A stretch of DNA of 64,000 nucleotides, taken from positions 1-64,000 of the forward strand of contig CAZCAC010000015.1 in assembly GCA_964496575.1 (NCBI GenBank), in the 5' to 3' direction. The first letter of the stretch is position 1; each line of letters opens with the position of its first letter. The translations under genes were made by a program, and so were the position numbers. Below, piece by piece: positions 46,434-54,271 of this stretch. The notes under the pieces were generated by a model, which was not told where the DNA came from, made no database searches, and saw only the letters and a program-made list of their open reading frames with translations. Origin of the DNA: CAZCAC01 sp964496575 (GTDB lineage Bacteria > Planctomycetota > UBA1135 > GCA-002686595).

Positions 46434-49097
46434 ATGATCCCCTTCCGCCCGTCCGCTGTTCTCCTGGCGGCTCTCTGTCTGTCCCTTCCCCTTCAGGCTC
46501 AGGACGAGACCGACGACCTGCTCCAGCAGATCGACGAGCTCACCGCGGCCCTCGACCGCCTGCGCGCGCAGATCGATCCCGTGACCACGGCGACCGATCC
46601 ACTCGATCGCTTCGAGTGGTACGAGCAGCACCAGAAGATGAGGGATCACACGCCCTTCGATTTCCTCACCTGGCATCACGTCGGTCCCACCAACCTCTCC
46701 GGTCGGGTGGTCGACGTCGCGGTGGAGACTCCGCGCGGGAAGACGTACACGATCTACGCCGCCACCGCTTCGGGTGGCGTGTGGAAGACGGTCAACGAAG
46801 GAGTCGAGTGGAAGTCGATCTTCGACGACGCGCCGACGCAGTCGATCGGTGACATCGCCCTCGCGCCCTCCGACCAGCAGCAGGTGTGGGTCGGCACCGG
46901 CGAGGCGAACATCTTCCGCAGCTCGATGGCGGGGTGCGGGATCTACCGCTCCCTGGACGGCGGCGAGACGTGGGAGCACAGGGGGCTCGAGGCGACGCAC
47001 ACCATCGCCCGCATCGTGATCCACCCCACGGACCCGAACACGCTCTGGGTTGCGGCCTCCGGACACGAGTGGACCGACAACGAAGAGCGCGGCGTGTTTC
47101 GCACGAAGGACGGCGGCGAGAGCTGGGAGAAGGTGCACTTCGTCAGCAAAGGCGCCGGCGCGATCGACCTGGTCATCGCACCCGACGATCCGAACACGCT
47201 CTACGCCGCGACCTGGGAGCGGCGGCGCAAGCGCTGGAACGACCCGCGCTGCGAGCCCGACCACACCGGCAGCAGCGTCTGGCGCACCAACGACGGTGGC
47301 GACAGCTGGACGGAGATCGTCGAGGGCCTCCCCGAGCCGCAGTTCCGCGGCCGGATCGGGATCGACGTCGCGAAGTCGGCGCCCGAGACGATCTACGCCT
47401 TCATCGACAACTACGAGGAACAGCCGAAGGACGAGGATGACGAGGACGAGACCGACTCCTACGGACGCGAGATCAAGGGGCGGATCAAGGCCTCGGAGGT
47501 CTACCGCTCCGATGATCGCGGCGACAGCTGGAAGAAGGTGAGCAAGTCCGACGCCTACATGTCGAGGATCCCCTCGACCTACGGCTGGGTCTTCGGCCAG
47601 ATGCGCGTCGACCCGAACGATCCGGACACGATCTACGTCATGGGTCTCTCGCTGAACGTCTCGAACGACTCCGGTGAGGAGTTCCGCCGCCTCGGCGGGA
47701 TGCACGGCGACCACCACGCGCTGTGGATCGACCCGGAGAACTCCGACTACCTCGTCAACGGCAACGACGGCGGGGTGGTGGTCTCCTACGACGGCGGGGA
47801 GAAGTGGCGGCGCTTCCTCGACAACCTCCCCGCCGTGCAGTTCTACAACGTCGGCTACGACATGGCCGAGCCGTTCAACGTCTACGGCTCGATCCAGGAC
47901 CACGGCAGCTGCAAGGGCGAGGTGGCGACCTCGCGAATCCGCTACCGGAAGACCAGTGACGACTCGGGACGGCGCCGCGGGCGGCGCACCAGCTCGCGGG
48001 TCGCCAAGGAGTGGGACAACACCTCCGGCGGCGAGGCGAGCTATCACGCGATCGACCCGTCCAACCCCGACACCCTGTACTCCGCCGGCTTCTACGGCGC
48101 GATCGGCCGCACCGACCAGGCGACCGGCAAGCGGGCGAGGCTGAAGCTGGAGACCGGGAACGAGGACGAGGAGGTGCGCGGCCAGTGGCTGGCGCCCTTC
48201 ATCATCTCGCCGCACAACCCGCGGATCATCTACCACGGGATGAATCGGCTCTTCCGCTCGATGGACCGCGGCGAGAACTTCTCGCCGATCAGCCCCGACC
48301 TGACCCGCAACGACCCCGACGAGCTGGGGGACATCCCCTTCCAGACGATCACCACCATCTCCGAGTCGCCGTTCGAGTTCGGCCGGATCTTCGTCGGCAC
48401 CGACGACGGGCGGCTGCACGTCACCTTCGACAGCGGTAGGAACTGGGAGCGGATCGACGGTGGGCTGAAGGCGGACCGGTGGATGAGCCGCGTCGTCGCC
48501 TCGCAGTGGACCGACGGCGTCGTCTACGTCGCGCAGAACGGCAAGCGCTGGGACGACCTCGACTCCTACCTCTGGAAGTCGGAGGACAACGGCGCGACGT
48601 GGCGGGACATCTCGGCCGGGATCCCCGGCGCGCCGGTCAACGTGGTCAAGGAGGACCCGAAGAACGCCGACGTGCTCTACTGCGGTACCGACCTCGGCGC
48701 CTACGTCAGCCTCGACGCGGGCGAGACCTGGAACGTGCTCGGCGAGGGCCTGCCGGTGACCTACGTCCACGACCTGATCGTGCACCCGCGCGACGACATC
48801 CTGGTGGTCGCGACCCACGGCCGCGGGATGTGGGCGATCGACGCCCAGCCGATCCAGGACGAGGAGCTCCGCGAGGAGTGCTTCGAGGAGCGGAAGAAGG
48901 CGAAGAAGAAGGAGCGCAAGGAGCGCGAGAAGGCCGAGGCGGAAGAGATCGAGGAAGAGAAGGAGATCGAGGAGGCCTCCGAGGTAGAGTCGGAGACCGA
49001 GGAGACCGAGGCCGGAGCGGAAGGTGCGGAGAAGAGTGAAGAGAACGACGAGCAGAAGGGAGAAGGTGACGAGGGTGCGGCCCTCGCCCGGGTCTAG
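46434..49097 (+). CDS. Secreted sortilin/VPS10-like Asp-box propeller protein
   Basis: The protein has 887 residues. A signal peptide (MIPFRPSAVLLAALCLSLPLQA) and a short coiled coil (about 28-48) precede two stacked propellers rich in Asp-boxes: S-x-D-G-G-E-T-W, T-K-D-G-G-E-S-W, T-N-D-G-G-D-S-W, S-Y-D-G-G-E-K-W and others. This is the BNR/VPS10-type fold of sortilin-like and xyloglucanase-like exported proteins. The last 75 residues (about 812-887) are almost purely Lys, Glu and Asp, a charged helical or disordered tail. Catalytic residues are not obvious, so binding or a glycosidase role remain open. The lipoprotein gene start overlaps its 3' end. Confidence 0.82.
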   Translation: MIPFRPSAVLLAALCLSLPLQAQDETDDLLQQIDELTAALDRLRAQIDPVTTATDPLDRFEWYEQHQKMRDHTPFDFLTWHHVGPTNLSGRVVDVAVETPRGKTYTIYAATASGGVWKTVNEGVEWKSIFDDAPTQSIGDIALAPSDQQQVWVGTGEANIFRSSMAGCGIYRSLDGGETWEHRGLEATHTIARIVIHPTDPNTLWVAASGHEWTDNEERGVFRTKDGGESWEKVHFVSKGAGAIDLVIAPDDPNTLYAATWERRRKRWNDPRCEPDHTGSSVWRTNDGGDSWTEIVEGLPEPQFRGRIGIDVAKSAPETIYAFIDNYEEQPKDEDDEDETDSYGREIKGRIKASEVYRSDDRGDSWKKVSKSDAYMSRIPSTYGWVFGQMRVDPNDPDTIYVMGLSLNVSNDSGEEFRRLGGMHGDHHALWIDPENSDYLVNGNDGGVVVSYDGGEKWRRFLDNLPAVQFYNVGYDMAEPFNVYGSIQDHGSCKGEVATSRIRYRKTSDDSGRRRGRRTSSRVAKEWDNTSGGEASYHAIDPSNPDTLYSAGFYGAIGRTDQATGKRARLKLETGNEDEEVRGQWLAPFIISPHNPRIIYHGMNRLFRSMDRGENFSPISPDLTRNDPDELGDIPFQTITTISESPFEFGRIFVGTDDGRLHVTFDSGRNWERIDGGLKADRWMSRVVASQWTDGVVYVAQNGKRWDDLDSYLWKSEDNGATWRDISAGIPGAPVNVVKEDPKNADVLYCGTDLGAYVSLDAGETWNVLGEGLPVTYVHDLIVHPRDDILVVATHGRGMWAIDAQPIQDEELREECFEERKKAKKKERKEREKAEAEEIEEEKEIEEASEVESETEETEAGAEGAEKSEENDEQKGEGDEGAALARV

Positions 49098-49689
49098 CGC
49101 GTTTCTCCTCACGATCCTCCTGGCCGCGGGGTGCGGCTCGTCCAGCTCGGACGCCACGTCCCCCGCGGACCCCGGTCCAGGGACCGAGGAGCCGCCGGCG
49201 GAGGAAGTGAAGCCGGCCTCTCCGCTGCTGCTCTTCGAGGCCGCCGATCGCGGCGACGCCGAGCGGCTGGCGGAGATCCTGGCCACCGGCACGAACGTCG
49301 ACGCCACCAACCCCGAGGAGCGCACGGCGCTGATGCTCGCCTCCTTCCACGGCCACGAGGAGTGCGTCCGGGTCCTCCTGGAGAATGGCGCGCGCACCGA
49401 CCTGCGCGACTTCGTGGCCCGGTCCGCGCTGATGTTCGCCGCCAGCGGTCCGTTCCCGGGCACGGTGCAGCGCCTGCTCGACGCCGGCGCGGAGGTCGAC
49501 GCGGTCGAGGCGGAGGAGGGCTTCACCGCCCTGATGTACGCGGCCGCGGAGGGACACCTGGAGGTGGTCCGGATCCTGCTCGCCGGAGGGGCGAATCGGG
49601 ATCTGCGGGACATGGACGGGGACGTCGCCCGCGATTTCGCCGTGCGGAGCCGGCACCCCGAGGTGGCCCGGCTACTCGCCGGGGACTGA
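49066..49689 (+). CDS. Ankyrin-repeat lipoprotein
   Basis: The protein has 207 residues. A GTG at 49066 or 49075 is the start, both with AGAAGG upstream; the frame overlaps the preceding gene's tail by about 30 bases. The lipobox LLAAGC places an acylated Cys around residue 23, followed by a Ser/Pro/Glu linker. Four ankyrin repeats follow (about 60-205): D-A-T-N-P-E-E-R-T-A-L-M-L-A-S-F-H-G-H-E-E-C and similar. Ankyrin arrays bind proteins. Coupling to the Asp-box protein suggests they work as a pair at the envelope. Confidence 0.82.
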   Translation: MTRVRPSPGSSAFLLTILLAAGCGSSSSDATSPADPGPGTEEPPAEEVKPASPLLLFEAADRGDAERLAEILATGTNVDATNPEERTALMLASFHGHEECVRVLLENGARTDLRDFVARSALMFAASGPFPGTVQRLLDAGAEVDAVEAEEGFTALMYAAAEGHLEVVRILLAGGANRDLRDMDGDVARDFAVRSRHPEVARLLAGD

Positions 49690-49785
49690 TCGGGGAAGGC
49701 CCTTCTCGCCATCCCGGGGAATCCCGTACACTGCGCCCCTCTCCAACCGGTCGTCGCGACCCCGTGCTGCCAGAAGGAGGCGATC

Positions 49786-50055
49786 ATGCCGACCATCAAC
49801 AACCTGACACGAAAGGCTCTCAGCGTCCCATTGCCCGGCGGGAAGAAGCTCTTCCTCGGCCCGGGAAAGAGCGGCCAGGTCACGGCCAAGGCCACCGAGC
49901 ACCCGCCGCTCCTGGCGCTCGTCGAGGCGGGCGAGCTGGAGGTGGTCGGCGGCGTCGACAAGGGCGCCGAGGGCTCCGGGGCCGCCAAGAAGAGCATGAC
50001 CCCCGGCCGTGGGCCGAGCGGCACCGGGGGGGTGCGGCATACCGGGGATCGGTAG
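49786..50055 (+). CDS. Small uncharacterised protein
   Basis: The protein has 89 residues. A strong SD (AGAAGGAGG) seven bases before the ATG supports it as a real gene. The N-terminal half, MPTINNLTRKALSVPLPGGK and L-F-L-G-P-G-K-S-G-Q-V, has alternating hydrophobics like a small beta-barrel, resembling short phage or secretion tube-associated proteins in style only. The C-terminal 30 residues are Gly/Ser-rich and disordered. It has no signal peptide or Cys. Function unknown. It converges with the 1392-residue gene, 23 bases between stops. Confidence 0.6.
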   Translation: MPTINNLTRKALSVPLPGGKKLFLGPGKSGQVTAKATEHPPLLALVEAGELEVVGGVDKGAEGSGAAKKSMTPGRGPSGTGGVRHTGDR

Positions 50056-50078
50056 GGCGCAGAGGAAGTGGAGATCGC

Positions 50079-53000
50079 CTACCGCGGCACGTACTGCTCC
50101 ACCGACTTCTTCCACCACCGCTGCCAGCGCTTGAGCCCGGTCGCGCGGTCGCCCGCCCCGGCCGCCGGGTCGTAGGCGAAGTGCTTGCGGGTCAGCGCGC
50201 GCAGGAGGGACACGGCGCGCTTGCGCACCTCGAGTTCGGGGTCCTCGAGCTGGAGCACCAGTAGCGGGATCAGCGCCGACTCCCGGTACTCGTCGATGGC
50301 GCCGCGCACCTCGCGCGCCAGGCGCGGGTCGCGGTCGACCAGCGCGATCAGCGGCTCGATCAACCCGTGGCGCTCGAGTGGCTCGAGGCCGTCGAGCACG
50401 GCCAGAAGACCCGCCTCGTCGCCGGGCAGGGCGCGCTCGACCAGCACCGCGAGCCCCGAGCGGCGGGAGAGGCGGAGCAGCGCCTTCTCCAGCTCGCCCT
50501 TCACCCAGCCGTCCCGCTCGACCTCCAGGCGCGCGCCGATCGACTTCGTCGCCGCGGGATCGGCCAGGCGCGCCAGCGCGCGCGCGCAGAAGACGCGGAC
50601 GTTGCGATTGCCGTGAGTCAGGTAACCCTGGAGCACGTCGAGGCTCGAGCGTGAGGTGAGCCGCGGCAGCGCGCCGAGCAGCGCCTCGACGATGGCGCCG
50701 TCAGGATCGGCGAGCAGCTCGAGCAGCGCCGCCTCGTGTCGTGGCGCGGCGACGTCGGCGAGCATCGTCGCCAGCCGCCGTCGGTACTCGACCGGCTCGG
50801 ACCGCTCCCGCAGGATCTTCAGGAGGATCGGGACCATCGAGGGTCCGAACTTGTCGACCAGCTTGCGCGAGGCGATCCGCCGCCGGTGCGCGTCCGGCTC
50901 GTCGCGGAGCGCGGCGAGGTAGGGCTCGATCTCCGAGGCGATGTCGCCGGTGTAGGGGTGGATCCGCTGCTTCGGCGCGCGGTCGTAGCGGTAGTAGGTG
51001 GTCAGCATCAGGACGCCGAGGGCCGTCTGGTAGATGCGCCCGCCGCTCCCCGAGTGATCCCCGCGCGGCGGCCAGCTCCCGAGGAAGGCCGAGGAGGCCC
51101 GCGACTCCTGCTGCTCGAGCAGCGTGTCGACCAGGGCCGCGTTCCACTTCTTCCAGTACGGCTCGCCGAGCTGGAACAGGCAGAGCGTGGCGTAGTACCA
51201 GTAGTAGAAGTCGACCTTGTTGCTCGCCGGGAGGTCCTCGATCAGCCGCCAGGCGGGCAGCTTCAACCGCGGCGACTCGTGCGCGACGCCCAGGAACAGG
51301 CGTCCGGTCATCGCCACCGCGGTCAGCCGGTTGAGGTTGGTCGCCCGGTCGAACGGCTCGAGGTAGCCGGTATGGTAGTAGGGGCGCTGGGTGACCGTGT
51401 CGAGGAAGCGCAGCGCGCCGCGGAAGCTGGAGACGTCGAGCTCCGCCTTGTACGCGGAGTTCAGGGCGAGGATCACCCAGCCGGTGACCGACGAGTCGCC
51501 GCGCTCGTTGGCCTCGTAGCGCCAGCCGCCGGAGCGCTGGTGCTGGGCGTAGACCAGGTAGTCGACCGCCAGCTGCGCACAGACCCCCAGCTGCGGGTCG
51601 TTGGAGAAGGAGTACAGCTCGCACAGCGCCTGGGTGGCGATGGCGTGGTTGTACATGTAGTGGCTCGAGGTGGTCTCGTAGCGGCCGTAATCGAGGATGT
51701 GAGCCATCAGGAAGTTCGCGCCCCGCTGCACGACTTCGCGGTACTTCCCCTGCTCGGTGGTGTAGCCGGCGCTGCAGAAGGCGAGCAGCGAGAGCCCGGT
51801 CATCGAGGTCTCCCACTCCGCGTTGCCGCGCCCCGGGTTTCCGTCGCTCGGGTCGAACGCGAGGGAGAAGGAGCGCGCGCGCCAGGCGCCGTCGTCGTCC
51901 TGGATCATCGCCAGGAAGGCGAGGCCCTGTTCGACCGCCTCCTCGGTCTCGTTGCCGCCGCCGCCGCGCCTGGCCATCTTGAGCCGCTCGCGAGGCGTCA
52001 GCGCCTTGCGCGGAGAGCGCATGCTGGGGCCGTCGCCGACCCGGTCCACGACGCGAGGCGGCTCGGGGGCCGTGGCGTCCGGCTCGGCGCGGTAGCGCCA
52101 CTGCGCCTCGTCTTCCCAGTGTCGCGTGACGGCGAGCGCGACCTTCGCACGCTTGCCCGCGCCCGCGCCGGGGACGAAGGTGAACTCCTCCTGCAGGTAC
52201 GGCTCGAGCAGCTTCCACGCCTCCTCGCGCAGGGGTGCGGTGTGAGCGTAGCGCAGCGACTCGATCAGGCTCGCGACGGCGGCGATCTGGATCGCGCGCC
52301 AGGAGACGTGGAGGTCGGCTTCGACGATCAGCTTCAGCAGCGCCGGAAACTGGCCGTGTCGCTCGTGGTACGGCTGCCGCGCCGCGGCGAAGGCGACCCG
52401 CGCGAGACCCGGCAGCGCGTCGGGAAGCTCGGCTTCCAGCTTCCCGCGCAGCTTCTTCGGCAGGCCCCTGGCGCGGCCCATCCCGGCGAGGTGGGCCTCG
52501 AGCAGCTCGTCGAGGCGCTGCCGCTCGGCCGGGGGCAGGTCGCGGTGCAGCGAACGCCACGTCGCGTCGTTCCCGCCGCAGACCATCGTCCACATCGAGT
52601 GGCCGTTCACCGCACCGACGCCGAGCTGCGGCCCGCCGCTGACCAGGTTGCGGTGGTGCCCCGGCGAGTGGTACCACCCCTCGAAGGCGCCGCGCCCGTC
52701 GACGCCGCCCGCGAGGCAGTTCTCGCCGACGCCGCCGCTGAAGCCTTCCAGCCGCGCGCGGTCGCTCGGCCCGCGGTTCCGCGCGATCGGCGAGATGTGG
52801 CCGAAGTAGCCGAGGTCGACCATCTCCTGGCTGTGCTTGCGCGAGCAGACGTCGAGGCGCTCCTCGATCTCGAAGGGGCGCAGGCCGAGGACGCGGCGGT
52901 AGCGGTTGAGGACCTCGACGAACTGGAGCTCGGTCGCATCCAGGCTGTGGACGACGCGGTCGTTGTACTCTTCGATCGCCCGGCAGATCACCTCCTCGAG

Positions 53001-54257
53001 GAGCAGCCGCTCCCACGGCGTGAGCTTCTCGCGGTGCTGGAGCAGCTCGGCGGCGCGCGTGAAGGTGTCGATCGTCTGCCCGGCGCGGAACTTGACCAGC
53101 AGCCAGAGCACGTCCTCCAGCCCGGACTGCTCGCGCCCCGGCAGGAGGTGCACGGTGGTCACCGTGCTGCCCTTCATCGGTCGGATCCCCTCGGCGGGAA
53201 GTCGCGGCAGCCCGGCGGTGGCGAAGTAGCGATCGACCGCGGCGAGCGCGCCCTCGCGGCGCTGCAGCCGCTGGTCCAGCTCCCACGCCTCCTGCGGTGT
53301 GGTCCGCTCGAAGCGTGCGAAGTCCCGCTCGACGAGCTTCTCGAACGCCGCGTACATCGACTCGAGGCGCTGGCGGTAGGCGTCCACCTCGGGCTGCTGC
53401 GGCTTCTCGTAGCGGGCGATCAGCTGCAGCGCTAGTCTGCGCTCCGGCGCGATCTCCGCGTACGCGGCGAGCAGCTCCTCGCGCAGCTGCGGCTGGCGGA
53501 CGTACGACTGGATCCAGCGGCGGACCTCCTCATACTCGCCGTCGAGCGACTTGCGCACCAGCCGGCAGCTCTCGCGCAGCCGGGCCTCGCCGACTCCGGG
53601 GCCGAGCTCCTCGAAGCGCTCGTGGTTGGACTCGTCGGAGCTCGGCGCGAAGGGGACCAGGCGCTCGCGTGACTCGATCGTCGCCAGGGCCTCGAGCGCC
53701 TCGTCGAGCGCCCGGGCGGAGTCGCGCTCGGCGAGGGGGAGCCAGAGGCCGCGGTAGCGGACGTACCCGCCCTTCGGCACCTCCTCGCCGCGCGCTTCGG
53801 CGAGGAGTCGGTTGGTCTCGGCGGCGAGATCGGCGTCGCCGTCGCGCGCCACGCCGAGCGCTTCCTCGGCGATGTCGTTCGCGCCCTGGAGGAACGCGAA
53901 GCGCGCGAGGGTCAGCGCCTCCATCGGCGTCTTCTCCAGCGCGGCCAGCTTGCGGAGCAGGGGCTTCGGTTTCGCCGTGGCGAGCTCCTCGAGGGGCACG
54001 GCGCGCGCGAGGAGCTGCGCCTCGAGGCGGACGATGGCGAGGTCCGCTCCGAGCACGACGCGCGTCGCCTCGTCGCTCTCGGCCTCCAGCTGTGAGGTGA
54101 GCTCGGTGAGCAGCGCCTGGTGCTGGAGGGCCTTGCGGCGCGCTTCCAGCTCCAGCGATCCCGGTGGCAGCGCTTGCGCGAGGAGGACAGGGAGGCAGGC
54201 GACGAACACGACGCTTCGGAGGATCGAACTCCGGAGGAAGGGGATCACTCTAGGCAC
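50079..54257 (-). CDS. Giant secreted CAP / squalene-cyclase-like toroid / HEAT fusion protein
   Basis: The protein has 1392 residues. The start is GTG at 54257 or GTG at 54248; no SD. A signal peptide (about 1-28) is followed by 400 residues of helical sequence. A CAP/SCP domain (about 450-560) has C-S-R-K-H-S-Q-E-M, GYFGHISP, GVGENCLAGG and WYHSPGHHRN, retaining the His and Glu residues of the CAP cavity. An alpha/alpha toroid of the prenyltransferase/squalene oxidase-repeat type spans 766-1090 (EQGLAFLAMIQDDDGAW, SSVTGWVILALNSAY, IYQTALGVLML). The cyclase DxDD motif is not seen. HEAT repeats (about 1105-1370) end it. It is probably a structural or binding envelope protein. Confidence 0.8.
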   Translation of the reverse strand: MPRVIPFLRSSILRSVVFVACLPVLLAQALPPGSLELEARRKALQHQALLTELTSQLEAESDEATRVVLGADLAIVRLEAQLLARAVPLEELATAKPKPLLRKLAALEKTPMEALTLARFAFLQGANDIAEEALGVARDGDADLAAETNRLLAEARGEEVPKGGYVRYRGLWLPLAERDSARALDEALEALATIESRERLVPFAPSSDESNHERFEELGPGVGEARLRESCRLVRKSLDGEYEEVRRWIQSYVRQPQLREELLAAYAEIAPERRLALQLIARYEKPQQPEVDAYRQRLESMYAAFEKLVERDFARFERTTPQEAWELDQRLQRREGALAAVDRYFATAGLPRLPAEGIRPMKGSTVTTVHLLPGREQSGLEDVLWLLVKFRAGQTIDTFTRAAELLQHREKLTPWERLLLEEVICRAIEEYNDRVVHSLDATELQFVEVLNRYRRVLGLRPFEIEERLDVCSRKHSQEMVDLGYFGHISPIARNRGPSDRARLEGFSGGVGENCLAGGVDGRGAFEGWYHSPGHHRNLVSGGPQLGVGAVNGHSMWTMVCGGNDATWRSLHRDLPPAERQRLDELLEAHLAGMGRARGLPKKLRGKLEAELPDALPGLARVAFAAARQPYHERHGQFPALLKLIVEADLHVSWRAIQIAAVASLIESLRYAHTAPLREEAWKLLEPYLQEEFTFVPGAGAGKRAKVALAVTRHWEDEAQWRYRAEPDATAPEPPRVVDRVGDGPSMRSPRKALTPRERLKMARRGGGGNETEEAVEQGLAFLAMIQDDDGAWRARSFSLAFDPSDGNPGRGNAEWETSMTGLSLLAFCSAGYTTEQGKYREVVQRGANFLMAHILDYGRYETTSSHYMYNHAIATQALCELYSFSNDPQLGVCAQLAVDYLVYAQHQRSGGWRYEANERGDSSVTGWVILALNSAYKAELDVSSFRGALRFLDTVTQRPYYHTGYLEPFDRATNLNRLTAVAMTGRLFLGVAHESPRLKLPAWRLIEDLPASNKVDFYYWYYATLCLFQLGEPYWKKWNAALVDTLLEQQESRASSAFLGSWPPRGDHSGSGGRIYQTALGVLMLTTYYRYDRAPKQRIHPYTGDIASEIEPYLAALRDEPDAHRRRIASRKLVDKFGPSMVPILLKILRERSEPVEYRRRLATMLADVAAPRHEAALLELLADPDGAIVEALLGALPRLTSRSSLDVLQGYLTHGNRNVRVFCARALARLADPAATKSIGARLEVERDGWVKGELEKALLRLSRRSGLAVLVERALPGDEAGLLAVLDGLEPLERHGLIEPLIALVDRDPRLAREVRGAIDEYRESALIPLLVLQLEDPELEVRKRAVSLLRALTRKHFAYDPAAGAGDRATGLKRWQRWWKKSVEQYVPR

Positions 54258-54271
54258 GGTCTGGATAGTCT

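Noticed and set aside
46392..50024. 1210-codon minus-strand frame opposite the Asp-box and ankyrin genes
   Set aside because: Val/Asp/Arg-rich mirror of the real genes; spans two unrelated genes and intergenic DNA, with no SD or motif.
50079..54257. Functional squalene-hopene cyclase domain
   Set aside because: The toroid repeats are present but the catalytic DxDD motif is not, and the protein is exported.
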